Below are positions 31,187 through 40,439 of a DNA stretch of 64,000 nt, piece after piece. The DNA comes from Mycobacterium uberis (GTDB taxonomy: Bacteria > Actinomycetota > Actinomycetes > Mycobacteriales > Mycobacteriaceae), in assembly GCF_003408705.1 (NCBI RefSeq), contig NZ_QAYL01000001.1, forward strand, positions 124,001-188,000, given 5' to 3'. The position numbers and the translations under genes are program-made. Below the pieces are notes generated by a model. The model did not search any database, was not told where the DNA came from, and saw nothing but the letters and a program-made list of their open reading frames with translations. Within the stretch, counting starts at the first letter, position 1, and each line of letters opens with the position of its first letter.

Positions 31187-32453
31187 GAAAATTCAAACGA
31201 AACGTTTTGGGCACCGAATCACAGAATTCAGATGCCCTCACTTCATCGCCTTCCTAACGCACACTACGTTTTCCCACTAATCTGGAAACGGTAGCGAAGA
31301 GCAATAGCCACAAATTGTGGAGTTGACATACTGGCAGAAAGTTCGTCCAACGAACCGGTCAAATCCGGGAGGAACAAGAACTGTTGCCGATGTTTGACGA
31401 CTGAATATTTAGCGACGACACATCAAAGGGTCACTTTCTCTGCTTGTCGCCACGCCGCTAAGTCTCAGGGAAAATCTTCCTCACCGAACTCGGCAACAGA
31501 CCTCAGCTGATCACCATGATCTACATACTGCGCTACCGATAATAGGTGGCGCTAACTAGGGTGGCGATCATCGCGTCCATGGTGCACAACGCATCGGTGT
31601 CGATCAGCCATTTCCTGGACACAATACGGCCGGAACGTTCGATGGCCTTAGTGTCTGCGGCCAGCTTTTCTGGTTTTTACGATGCGGGCTTGGCGGGAAA
31701 GCCAAGCCAACCGAGGTAGCGTGTTGGCTAACCGAGAACCGTGATTCGCGCTACTCACCGTGATGTCGCCAGTACGTGTTCTCCGAGGTGAGCGACAAGA
31801 CGACGTTAGCGACAGGTTAACTGGTTACATTGACCAGCAACCACAACTAGACTGACGTATACTAGTGGCCTCACTGTGAGCATGATTTTAACCAAACAGC
31901 TTGGCGATCGGCGTGATTGCAGCGATGGCGTTGGTGGCCCTAATTGCATAATTGTGGGGAGACTACCAGGCACTGTCTGAGATGTCGTTGGCACCCAAAA
32001 CCGATCACCCGGCCGTATTTGACAATCCCAACCGAGAGTAACGCAGCGGTAGCCCGGTCCACTAAGTTCATCCTGGCTCGTTCGAAACCAACTGACCAAG
32101 GCCAAGCACTAAAAGCAATTCCTAGCAAACTCCCGTTGTCTGCTGGTTACTTAATATCAAGCAGATTCATCTTCACGGTCTGCCCGAACCTTGCGTCAAT
32201 CAAGAAGAAAAGTAAATGCCACGCAAGTTCCCGGGGTAGTTTCTGTAGATAACCTGTGAATTCTTTTCACCCTATAGACATCTCAGTGTCTCAGTTGCCT
32301 ACTTTGCAGGAGTCATGTCGCTACCTACTTGAAACACCATTATGGAATCTATTATGAGTCTGCGCTTGGTTGGGAACACAACTGTAGCTACCATGATCAG
32401 CAAACACTTAATTGACGACTAGTCGTTCTTTTAGCTCGGTGGAGGTCACATCG
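31187..32453. other. 1.27 kb region without a recognisable gene, upstream of espR
   Basis: M. tuberculosis has a membrane-protein gene (Rv3848) here. Only scraps are readable, such as a hydrophobic plus-strand run (AIGVIAAMALVALIA) near 31900 ending at a stop and followed by LWGDYQALSEMSLAPKTDHP. This may be the last trace of a membrane protein. The final 200 bases are A+T rich and should include the espR promoter. Confidence 0.45.
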
Positions 32454-32852
32454 ATGAACACGACATTCGCTGCCCGCCTAAACCGCCTGTTCGACACGGT
32501 GTATCCACCCGGACGCGGGCCGCACACCTCCGCTGAAGTAATCGCGGCGCTTAAGGCGGAAGGCATCACCATGTCGGCTCCTTACCTGTCACAGCTACGC
32601 TCTGGCAATCGAACGAACCCATCGTCAGCAACGATGGCCGCCCTTGCCAACTTCTTTCGCATCAAATCGGCCTATTTCACCGACGACGAATATTACGAAA
32701 AACTCGACCAAGAATTAGCGTGGCTAGCCACGATGCGCGACGAAGGTGTGCGCCGTATTGCGATACGGACCTTCGGGTTGTCTGCTCAAGCCCAGCAGGA
32801 CATCGTGGATCGAGTAGAAGAGCTGCGGCGTGCAGAACATCTTGACATTTAA
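32454..32852 (+). CDS. espR: EspR, nucleoid-associated regulator of ESX-1-linked genes
   Basis: 132 residues from ATG 32454 with GGAGG eight bases upstream, exactly the M. tuberculosis length. The N-terminal helix-turn-helix (FAARLNRLFDTVYPPGRGPHTSAEVIAALKAEGI and YLSQLRSGNRTNPS) is nearly identical to M. tuberculosis; the C-terminal dimer domain (QAQQDIVDRVEELRRAEHLDI) is more varied. EspR binds DNA as dimers of dimers and activates the espACD genes needed for ESX-1 secretion. Those targets are outside this window. Confidence 0.95.
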   Translation: MNTTFAARLNRLFDTVYPPGRGPHTSAEVIAALKAEGITMSAPYLSQLRSGNRTNPSSATMAALANFFRIKSAYFTDDEYYEKLDQELAWLATMRDEGVRRIAIRTFGLSAQAQQDIVDRVEELRRAEHLDI

Positions 32853-33030
32853 GTCACCTGGGCAGACGGCATGACGCTCACCCCCTGCAACTCGCCGACC
32901 GGCCTGTCGTTGCGTGCTGTATTTCTTTACTAGCGCGACCTAACGACCTACCGTCGGCTCATTCCGATTAGGGTTGGCTGACCGCTCACGCACAGCAATA
33001 GTCCACGAGATACCGAGAGGTGGTGGGAGC

Positions 33031-33687
33031 ATGGGCCTGTTCCGCAAGCGAAAGAGCCGCGCGACACGTCGCGCGAAAGCCCGTGCGATTAAGGCCCGCG
33101 CTAAACTTGAGGCCCGGCTGGCCGCCAAAAACGAGGCACGCCTCTTCAGGAGCACCCAGCGCACCACCGACAAAGCCCTCAAAGCCCGACTTAAAGCCCA
33201 GCGAGACAGCGACCGTGTAGCGCTAAAAATTGCCGAGACAAAGCTCAAGACAGCCAAGGAAGGCAAGTTGCTATCGCCGACTCGAATCAGCCGGGTGCTG
33301 ACGGTAACTCGGTTGCTAGCCCCGGTCCTGACACCGTTGATATACCGCGCAGCCATAGCCGCCCGTGCGCTGATCGACCAACGCTGGGCGGACAAACTTG
33401 GCGTTCCGCTAGCTCAAATCGGCCAGTTCTCCGGACCCGGCGCGCGGCTGTCGGCACGCATCGCCGGATCCGAGCAATCGCTGCTGGTGGTGCAACAGAA
33501 AAAGCCGAAAGACGCTGAGACCGAGCAATTCGTCTCTGCAATCACCGAACGACTCACCGATCTTTCGGTGGCTGTCACCGCCGCAGAGACTATGCCGGCC
33601 GCGCGTCGCCGAGCGGCGCACTCCGCGATCTCATCACAACTCGACGGCATTGAAGCTGACCTGATGGCGCGGCTGGGATTGACCTGA
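33031..33687 (+). CDS. Conserved basic protein (Rv3850 homologue)
   Basis: 218 residues from ATG 33031 after a GGTGGGAG ribosome site, equal to the length I recall for Rv3850. The first 95 residues are highly basic and helical (KRKSRATRRAKARAIKARAK, then KALKARLKAQRDSDRVALKI), probably a coiled coil. A more hydrophobic middle (VLTPLIYRAAIAARALIDQRW) and an Ala/Arg-rich helical C-terminus follow. The function is unknown; DNA or membrane contact is possible but not shown. It lies between espR and the H-NS-like gene. Confidence 0.85.
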   Translation: MGLFRKRKSRATRRAKARAIKARAKLEARLAAKNEARLFRSTQRTTDKALKARLKAQRDSDRVALKIAETKLKTAKEGKLLSPTRISRVLTVTRLLAPVLTPLIYRAAIAARALIDQRWADKLGVPLAQIGQFSGPGARLSARIAGSEQSLLVVQQKKPKDAETEQFVSAITERLTDLSVAVTAAETMPAARRRAAHSAISSQLDGIEADLMARLGLT

Positions 33688-33849
33688 CCGCGGCCACAGC
33701 TGACTGCCGTTGCGTACCGTTTCCGACATAGAAAGCAGCAGCCTGACATGCCCCCTTGTGATACGCATCACGACGTGGGTCAGCTTATTGCTTGGTCACC
33801 ATGGCGTTAACCACATCCCTAACTAGCACAGGAGACGGTCGTCGGGCAT

Positions 33850-34134
33850 AGTGGTCTACCGGCGCGAACCGACCCCGTACGGAGCGCGGTCTCTAGCATC
33901 CGTGTGCGACCGCGTGGGCCGGCCAGCAGCTCCCCAATGCACTACCGGGTGACATCCCGCCGATGGTCATGTGGTTTCTGGGTCGTTTAGACGAACGGCA
34001 CCCGACACCGACACAGCCGGACCCACCGCCGCTGCCACCAACGCCGGCAGCGATATCCTTGACTGGGCGTTTGGAGTGCGACTATGGCGCTTGTCACTGC
34101 GGGGGTACTGTGGGTAGCGCGGCGCAGGCGGTGA
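33850..34134 (+). pseudogene. Probable small membrane-protein remnant (Rv3851 position)
   Basis: After a low-information 5' part, the plus strand reads DILDWAFGV (from about 34052), shifts frame, and ends TMALVTAGVLWVARRRR with a stop at 34134: a membrane helix with a basic tail. The frame break and stops upstream mean the gene is lost. Assignment to Rv3851 (about 94 residues) rests on position and this membrane end only. Confidence 0.42.
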
Positions 34135-34239
34135 CAAGCCTGATAACCAATACACCCGAGCATTTAGCTGGCATAATGGGACTCGAAAGCATTTCTGCAA
34201 CCTTGATATGTGATGAGAAAGCTGTAGAGGAGCGGCCGC

Positions 34240-34620
34240 ATGCCAGACCCGCACAATCCACCCAACAGCGAATCTGACGGAGCGTTGATACCGCCGGTGA
34301 AGAACGCACCCGCCCAGACCGCTAAAGCGTCTCCCCAAAAGGCACCCGTCAAAAAAGCCCCATCTAAAAACCCTTGTCCTACGCCACCGCAAACGGCTGG
34401 CCAGCCATTTGGTCTGCAGCAGCGGATCGAAACCAACGGCCAGCTTGATGCTGTTAAAAATACTGCGGCACAAGCGAAGTCAGCAGTAGAGGATGCCGGC
34501 AACCCGGTTACCGGCGGTGCTGAGGCGTCAGAAACGAAGAATTCGCCGGCGGTCCTAGTGATCGCTCTGGCGCTCGGTCTGTTAGCCCTGCTACTAATCC
34601 GCCAACTGCGACGTCGCTGA
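34240..34620 (+). CDS. hns: Membrane-anchored H-NS-like protein (Rv3852 homologue)
   Basis: 126 residues (M. tuberculosis about 134). A proline- and lysine-rich N-terminal half with KAPVKKAPSK-type repeats (fewer PAKKA units than I recall from M. tuberculosis), then a central helix and one C-terminal membrane span (PAVLVIALALGLLALLLIRQLRRR). The protein is described as a nucleoid-associated factor that ties DNA to the membrane. The basic tail after the span fits a cytoplasmic N-terminal DNA-binding part. The start ATG at 34240 has GAGGAG upstream. Confidence 0.83.
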   Translation: MPDPHNPPNSESDGALIPPVKNAPAQTAKASPQKAPVKKAPSKNPCPTPPQTAGQPFGLQQRIETNGQLDAVKNTAAQAKSAVEDAGNPVTGGAEASETKNSPAVLVIALALGLLALLLIRQLRRR

Positions 34621-34644
34621 CCGTTACCGCAGACCAGCATCCCA

Positions 34645-35109
34645 GTGACCGTGTCATTTCGGCCAACCGTCGACAGCATCGGGACCAACGTGCGCAGTTG
34701 CGATCTTCAGTTCCGCCAGTTCGGCGGCCACTCGGAGTTTGCCGGCCCAATCAGTACCGTCTGTTGTTTCCAAGACAATGCACTATTCAAATCAGTACTC
34801 TCCCAACCGGGTGTAGGGTGACGTGTTAGTGATCGACACGGCGCCGGTTCCCTGCACACCGCCTTGGTCGGTGACGTGATCGCCGAATTGACTCGCTATA
34901 ACGACTGGGCTGGCCTGGTCATCAATGGTGCGGTACTAGACGTGGCCGCGCTGTGCAGCATAAATATCGACATCAAAGCGCTAAACGCCAACCCTCGCAA
35001 GAGCACCAAGACTGGCGCCGGAGAACGCAACGTCAAGGTCAACCTCGGCGGTGTAACATTTGTACCGGGAGAAGTAGCCTAAAACGACGACGGTATTGTC
35101 GTCATTTAG
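34645..35109 (+). pseudogene. rraA: RraA/MenG-like regulator of ribonuclease E, broken
   Basis: From GTG 34645 the frame reads [53 protein letters not shown] and hits a stop; a +1 shift gives VLVID, and a further shift gives [22 protein letters not shown] to [14 protein letters not shown], a TAA, then NDDGIVVI and a final TAG at 35109. Two frameshifts and one nonsense codon disrupt an otherwise well conserved 157-residue gene, so inactivation looks fairly recent. Confidence 0.9.
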
Positions 35110-35193
35110 CTGAAGTGAACTACTCCAGCTCTGCTACCACGGTTAGATGGTGGCGATCCGCTTCGTCCGGCTCCGCCGCACTTGCGGTCGCCA

Positions 35194-36669
35194 CTAAACC
35201 GTATAAGAAGCAGGTTTTTTAGCAAACCGGAGACCCTCGTCGGCGATCTTCCCAAACCGGATCAGTCGGATGTCACACAGATAGTTCTGGTGTAACCGCC
35301 ACGGCGTGCGGGAACCCTGCTTGGGCAACATATCAAGTGAGCGCAGCACGTAGCCAGGGGTGAAATCCATGAACGGCCGCTCTGCGACGCCGGCACCCGG
35401 ATGCTCGACTACCACAGTGTCAAAACCGTTGGTGTCCATATAATTTAGAAGCCGACAGACGAATTCCGACACCAAATCGGATTTCAGAGTCCACGACGCA
35501 TTGGTATATCCCACCGTATAAACGGTATTGGGCAAGCCGGACAACATCATACCCTTGTAGGCCATAGTCTTGGCGAGATTCACCAGCTGTCCGTCAACGG
35601 TTACGGTCATGCCACCAAACAGCTGCAGGTTCAATCCGGTTGCGGTGATAATGATGTCGGCCGGCAACTCGTTTCCCGACTTGAGCCGGATGCCGGTCGG
35701 AGTAAACCGGTCAATGGCATCAGTGACTACATCGATCTTCCCCTCGCGAATAGCTCGGAACAAGTCACCGTTAGGGACCAGACACAGCCGCTGCTCCCAC
35801 GGGTTGTAGTGCGGACCGAAGTGCTTCTGCACGTCATAGCCTTCGGGAAGCTGATGCTCCACATAGCCCAGAAGGATGTTTCGCATCCGCTTCGGCCATT
35901 TCTGACATGCCCCGTACAGCGCCAATTGCCGCAGGATGTTCTTCCAGCGCACAGCACTGTACGCGTACTTATCGGGTAGCCATCGGTTGAGTCTAGCAGC
36001 AATCTTGTCTTTAGTCGGCTGGGAGATGATGTAGGTAGGTGAGCGTTGCAGCATCTTGACATGCTTGGCGCCCGAATCCGCAAGAGCTGGAACCAACGTG
36101 ACTGCGGTGGCGCCGCTGCCAATCACAACGATGTTCTTGCCGGTATAGTCGAGATCCTCCGGCCAATGCTGCGGATGGATGATCAGGCCGGTGAAGTCCT
36201 CCAAGCCAAGGAAGGTCGGAGTATAACCCTGCTCATAATTGTAGTAGCCGCTGCACAAAAACAGAAAAGAGCAGGAAAACGTACATGGCGTACCATTATT
36301 TTCAACCTGTACTGTCCAGCGATTCTCTATGCTTGACCAATCAACATTGATGACATTATGGTTGAGCCGAGTATGTTTGTCGATGCCGTGCATGGCCGCG
36401 GTGCTTTTGACATATTCGAGGATGGGCTTACCATCGACAATCGCTTGACACTCGGTCCATGGACGAAAGCGGAACCCCAGCGTGTACATATCAGAGTCGG
36501 AACGAATGCCAGGGTACCGAAACAAGTCCCAGGTGCCACCTATGGCGTTGCGCTTTTCCAGGATTGCATAGCTCTTGGTCGGACAACGATCCTGCAGGTG
36601 CCAGGCCGCACTCACACCGGAGATACCGGCGCCCACGACAACGACATCCAGGTGCTCGGTCTCAGTCAT
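35194..36669 (-). CDS. ethA: EthA, Baeyer-Villiger FAD monooxygenase
   Basis: 491 residues (M. tuberculosis 489). It has the N-terminal FAD fold (VVVVGAGISGVSAAWHL), the Baeyer-Villiger fingerprint FTGLIIHPQHWP, and the NADPH fold (NIVVIGSGATAVTLV). It oxidises ketones and sulphur compounds and in M. tuberculosis converts ethionamide to its active form. The frame is intact, so prodrug activation is expected in this organism (inference). It is transcribed divergently from ethR across a 77-base operator region, as in M. tuberculosis. Confidence 0.95.
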   Translation of the reverse strand: MTETEHLDVVVVGAGISGVSAAWHLQDRCPTKSYAILEKRNAIGGTWDLFRYPGIRSDSDMYTLGFRFRPWTECQAIVDGKPILEYVKSTAAMHGIDKHTRLNHNVINVDWSSIENRWTVQVENNGTPCTFSCSFLFLCSGYYNYEQGYTPTFLGLEDFTGLIIHPQHWPEDLDYTGKNIVVIGSGATAVTLVPALADSGAKHVKMLQRSPTYIISQPTKDKIAARLNRWLPDKYAYSAVRWKNILRQLALYGACQKWPKRMRNILLGYVEHQLPEGYDVQKHFGPHYNPWEQRLCLVPNGDLFRAIREGKIDVVTDAIDRFTPTGIRLKSGNELPADIIITATGLNLQLFGGMTVTVDGQLVNLAKTMAYKGMMLSGLPNTVYTVGYTNASWTLKSDLVSEFVCRLLNYMDTNGFDTVVVEHPGAGVAERPFMDFTPGYVLRSLDMLPKQGSRTPWRLHQNYLCDIRLIRFGKIADEGLRFAKKPASYTV

Positions 36670-36681
36670 GGCAGCTATACT

Positions 36682-36739
36682 ATCAACACTTCGTCGAAGT
36701 AGTCAACATTATGTCGAAATTTTCGACATAATGTAGACT
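36682..36739. promoter_or_regulatory. EthR operator: palindrome plus an extra half-site
   Basis: In the ethA-ethR gap, the arm AGTCAACATTATGTCGAAA (36701-36719) is matched by its inverted copy TTTCGACATAATGTAGACT (36721-36739) with one mismatch and a one-base centre. A third, related direct half-site (ATCAACACTTCGTCGAAG, 36682-36699) lies beside it on the ethA side. M. tuberculosis EthR binds a 55-base operator here as several dimers, so multiple half-sites are expected. Confidence 0.85.
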
Positions 36740-36746
36740 GTCTGCC

Positions 36747-37391
36747 GTGACCACTTCCACTGCCAACCAGATTTCGCAAAGCCGAGGCCGACGCAGCACC
36801 CGCACGTCCGGTGACGACCGTGAACTAGCTATCCTGGCCACCGCTGAGCGACTTCTCGAGGACCGTCCACTGACCGACATTTCGGTCGATGACTTGGCCA
36901 AAGGCGCCGGGATCTCGAGGCCTACGTTCTATTTCTATTTCGCTTCCAAGGAAACTGTACTATTAACATTGCTAGACCGCGTGTTCAACGAGGCGGACGC
37001 TGCCCTAAAAACCCTCATCGAGAATCCAGATGCCGAACGTGATGATAAGTGGCGCACCGGAATCAACGTGTTCTTTGAAACCTTCGGATCCCACAAGGCA
37101 GTGACCCGCGCGGGCCAAGTAGCCAGAGACAATGCCGAAGTCCGGGAATTATGGTCGACCTTCATACAAAAGTGGACAGCTTACACCGCCGCCGTGATCG
37201 AGGCTGAACGTGAACGCGGCGCGGCACCAAAAACCTTGCCCGCCAAGGAATTAGCCACTGCGCTCAACCTAATGAACGAACGGGCACTTTTCGCCTCATT
37301 CACCGCCGAACAGCCTTACGTACCGGAGTCCCGAGTGCTCGACACCTTGATACACATCTGGGTCAACAGTATCTACGGCGAAGCCCGCTAG
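36747..37391 (+). CDS. ethR: EthR, TetR-family repressor of ethA
   Basis: 214 residues from GTG 36747 (M. tuberculosis 216). The helix-turn-helix is LTDISVDDLAKGAGISRPTFYFYFASKETVLLTLL, near identical to other EthR. The C-terminal ligand-binding domain keeps aromatic residues lining the pocket (WRTGINVFFETFGSH, ELWSTFIQKWT, LNLMNERALF). It represses ethA and its own gene from the palindrome immediately upstream. The start lies 8 bases from the operator, so bound repressor would block initiation. Confidence 0.94.
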   Translation: MTTSTANQISQSRGRRSTRTSGDDRELAILATAERLLEDRPLTDISVDDLAKGAGISRPTFYFYFASKETVLLTLLDRVFNEADAALKTLIENPDAERDDKWRTGINVFFETFGSHKAVTRAGQVARDNAEVRELWSTFIQKWTAYTAAVIEAERERGAAPKTLPAKELATALNLMNERALFASFTAEQPYVPESRVLDTLIHIWVNSIYGEAR

Positions 37392-37489
37392 CTATCTAGC
37401 CGTCACACTCTCCTGCTGCCATTCGGGGGAATCGGCAGCCGTCTGGCCTCAGATTATTTTGACACGGTCGTGGACCAGGCACATCATCA

Positions 37490-37892
37490 CTATGGCAAGT
37501 CAGCGATCACACGCAAGATGTTGGTCGACCGTGGTCTCAATTTCGAACTACTGCACCTAGTAAGACATAACCACTCGACAGGCCGAATGTGGACAATCAT
37601 ATCCGCGGGAACACCCGTGTCCACCACGCGCTGGGCGCCATAATCAAGAAAAGCCGGCTGGCCGAGAACGTGCGCATCCGTATTGATGCCGAACACACAG
37701 CCGATGTCTAGCGCCAACTTCAGCAGCCGGGTGAGCAGGTTGCGATGCTCGGGACAGGAATTGATTTCCACCACGGTGCCATGGTCGCGGCATACGGTGA
37801 ATACCACCTGAACGTCGAACGTGATCGTTGCAGACGACACGCACCATGCAGCTGGTCATTCGAGGCCGAATCCATGACAGTTTCGAATACAC
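37490..37892 (-). pseudogene. PHP-domain hydrolase remnant (Rv3856c homologue), C-terminal part only
   Basis: The minus strand gives YSKLSWIRPRMTSCMVRVV (from 37892), then in another frame VFTVCRDHGTVVEINSCPEHRNLLTRLLKLALDIGCVFGINTDAHVLGQPAFLDYGAQRVVDTGVPAD. These match the C-terminal third of the Rv3856c family (VHSKL..., AVEINSRPERRDPP...DTDAHAPGQ). The N-terminal helix-hairpin-helix and first metal-binding half are absent. Immediately beyond, the opposite strand holds a different pseudogene. Confidence 0.83.
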
Positions 37893-38590
37893 GCTGACCG
37901 CGTTCGCTCAGATCACCACCCAGCTGCGCCTGGGGTACACTGGTTACTGGAATTCATTACCGCCATCCCACCTTACTGGCCAATACAGCTCCTACGCTTG
38001 ACATCATCCTCAACGGACGGCTCGAGCTAGTAACTGGTGCGGGCTGGAACGAACAGGAGTGCAACGTATAAGACATCGAGTTGGACACGATCAAGGAACG
38101 CTTTGCCCAGCTCGAGGAAACTTGCCAAACATTGACCAACCTGCCGAGGCTAAGAAGCAATCAACTTCAACGGCAACCCTACTAACTTACCGCGGCCCGC
38201 AACAACCCCAAACGCCCGCATACACCAGTCTGCATCGGCAGCAGCGGAGTAGAAACGCACCTTACCTTGTGCAAATTACAGCGCGCTATGGCCCAGCACT
38301 GGAATTTTGTCAGCGGCCTACTCCGAGATGTTCGCGCACGAGCTAGAAGTACTGGCCACCTACTGTGCAGGCATTGGGTGTGACTCGCAAGAGGTCACAT
38401 TGTCAGCCCACCTTCGACTGGAACCAGAATGCAACGAAGGACAGTTCGTCCAACGCGGGCAGCCAAAGATCTGGACGAACTGAACACCGTATACATCGCT
38501 CTGCCGCACGACCTCGCCATCTTGGAACCACGGACGGAGACGATCCGAGGATTCGATGCTATGGCAACCCAAGTCATAGTCGCCTAAAGC
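37880..38590 (+). pseudogene. Luciferase-like (LLM) F420-type oxidoreductase remnant
   Basis: Plus-strand pieces in order: FEYTLTAFAQITTQLRLG (about 37885), HYRHPTLLANTAPTLDIILN then GRLELVTGAGWNEQECNVY (37956-38070), a stop, IKERFAQLEETCQTL, then in other frames TPVCIGSSGV, ARYGPALEF, MFAHELEVLATYCAGIG and NTVYIALPHDLAILEP (to about 38540). These are the standard landmarks of LLM-class F420-dependent oxidoreductases (HP-LLA-TLD-SGGR-E-GLGAGW and IGRDP-type). Several frameshifts and stops make it inactive. I know no equivalent at this place in M. tuberculosis. Confidence 0.82.
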
Positions 38591-38972
38591 TATGCGATCC
38601 GCAATAGTATCGCTCAGATAACAGATTAATACAAATAAGGAAACATTTTGTACACGTACGAGCGTAGTACGCAGGCGATCATACGCCGAGTAGCTGTAGC
38701 TCTTCAGCGGTTACCAAACGCTCGTGTTTGGCGGGAAACTCGCGGCTTTTCACTGGATGACGAAGCCATGACCAGGCGATTCGCCCTATCCGTGACTGAG
38801 GTACTGGCTTGATATACACAGTGGTCACCTCTGCGATCGGCCCGTCCAGACGGACTCCACCGCAACCTATTGTATGACGAAGCCCACAACAGATAATTAA
38901 ACACCTTTTATCTGACAAACGACGGAAGACTCGCCAAGAATTATACGCCTGTTTTTAGTGTGATTGATGTTA
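38591..38972. other. Decayed stretch between the LLM remnant and gltD
   Basis: A long plus-strand frame with three stops (YTYERSTQAIIRRVAVALQR from about 38652, then DDEAMTRRFALSVTEVLA) and an overlapping minus-strand open frame (38679-38918) are both readable, but neither was assigned to a family. At most one can be a true relic. Confidence 0.4.
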
Positions 38973-40439
38973 CTATTGAAGCGGTGTAGTCGTTGGCTTG
39001 ACCGGTGCTGGCAACACGGTTGACCCCATCAAGTACCGATCAACGCCCGCCGCTGCAGCCCGACCTTCGGCTATAGCCCAAACGATCAACGATTGGCCAC
39101 GCCCCATGTCGCCTGCAACGAAAACACCGGGAACCGATGTATCGAAGTCTGCGCCGCGAGCGACGTTGCCGCGGTCGGTGAACTTCACCCCAAGGTCGGT
39201 GAGCAGGCCCGGCTTTTCCGGGCCAACGAATCCCATCGCCAACAACACTAAATCGGTATCAAGCTCGAAATCAGAGTTCTCAACCTTAACGAATTTACCG
39301 TCTTGCATCGCCACTTGATGAGCTTTAAGCGCACACACCCGACCGTCCTTGCCAACGAACTTTTCGGTGTTAACCGAAAATACTCGCTCGCCACCTTCTT
39401 CGTGCGCCGCTGACACTCGATACATCAGTGGGTAGGTTGGCCACGGTGTGGATACGGCGCGGGTGTCTGGTGGACGCGGCATGATCTCAAACTGGTGCAC
39501 ATTAATCGCACCTTGCCGGTGCACCGTGCCCAGGCAGTCCGCCCCGGTATCGCCTCCACCGATGATAACCACCTTTTTGCCTTTGGCGGTGATGGGCGGC
39601 TGTCCATCGTCCCCCAAGATGTCGTCTCCCTCCTGCGCCCGGTTGGCCCACGGCAGGAACTCCATCGCCTGGTGAACGCCATCTAGCTCCCGGCCGGGAA
39701 CGGGCAGCTCTCTCCAAACGGTCGCGCCGCCGGCCAGGACGATCGCGTCGAAATCGACACGCAATTGCTCGACGGTAATACTGATTCCGACGTTGACGTT
39801 AGGCCAAAATTTAGTGCCCTCAGCTCGCATCTGATCTAGCCGTCGCTCTAGGTTGCGCTTTTCCATTTTGAATTCCGGGATACCATACCGAAGCAGCCCA
39901 CCGATGCGGTCGTCGCGCTCGAAGACAGTCACGCTGTGACCTGCACGGGTCAATTGCTGAGCAGCGGCCAGGCCCGCCGGACCGGAACCCACTACAGCAA
40001 CGGTCTTTCCGGTCAGCTGTTGCGGTGACAGTGGTCGCACCCAACCTTCCTCAAAGGCCTTGTCGATGATCTCCAGCTCTATCTGCTTGATCGTTACCGG
40101 ATCCTGATTGATGCCGAGTACACACGCCGACTCGCACGGCGCCGGACATAGCCGACCAGTGAAGTCTGGAAAGTTGTTTGTGGCATGCAGCCGTTCGATC
40201 GCAGCGCGCTGAAGCCCTCGACGCACCAAATCATTCCATTCCGGTATCAAGTTTCCTAGCGGACATCCATTGTGACAGAATGGAATACCGCAATCCATGC
40301 ACCGAGTCGCCTGATGCCGCAAGGCCTCTTTATCGAATTCTTCGTAGATTTCCTTCCAGTCGCGCAGCCGCAATGAAACAGGCCTTCGCTTTGGTAATTC
40401 TCGCCGTGTGTATTTCAAAAAGCCAATCGGATCAGCCAT
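38973..40439 (-). CDS. gltD: Glutamate synthase small subunit
   Basis: 488 residues from ATG 40439 ([20 protein letters not shown]), equal to the M. tuberculosis length. It passes electrons from NADPH through FAD and iron-sulphur clusters to GltB. The cysteine motifs [17 protein letters not shown] and [13 protein letters not shown] bind [4Fe-4S] clusters, and [17 protein letters not shown] and [13 protein letters not shown] are the FAD and NADPH folds. The start lies inside the end of gltB (8-base overlap), so the subunits are translationally coupled. Confidence 0.96.
   Translation of the reverse strand: MADPIGFLKYTRRELPKRRPVSLRLRDWKEIYEEFDKEALRHQATRCMDCGIPFCHNGCPLGNLIPEWNDLVRRGLQRAAIERLHATNNFPDFTGRLCPAPCESACVLGINQDPVTIKQIELEIIDKAFEEGWVRPLSPQQLTGKTVAVVGSGPAGLAAAQQLTRAGHSVTVFERDDRIGGLLRYGIPEFKMEKRNLERRLDQMRAEGTKFWPNVNVGISITVEQLRVDFDAIVLAGGATVWRELPVPGRELDGVHQAMEFLPWANRAQEGDDILGDDGQPPITAKGKKVVIIGGGDTGADCLGTVHRQGAINVHQFEIMPRPPDTRAVSTPWPTYPLMYRVSAAHEEGGERVFSVNTEKFVGKDGRVCALKAHQVAMQDGKFVKVENSDFELDTDLVLLAMGFVGPEKPGLLTDLGVKFTDRGNVARGADFDTSVPGVFVAGDMGRGQSLIVWAIAEGRAAAAGVDRYLMGSTVLPAPVKPTTTPLQ

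Noticed and set aside
33963..34277. 104-codon plus-strand frame with a proline run before the H-NS-like gene
   Set aside because: It overlaps the hns start in another frame; the only protein-like signal is the membrane helix TMALVTAGVLWVARRRR in a different frame.
35085..35109. Small hairpin (GACGAC...GTCGTC) after the rraA relic
   Set aside because: Only six base pairs and it falls in the decayed C-terminal codons of rraA; not strong enough to call a terminator.
38679..38918. 79-codon minus-strand frame ending near gltD
   Set aside because: Overlaps an equally plausible plus-strand relic and neither gives a recognised family, so no gene is called.
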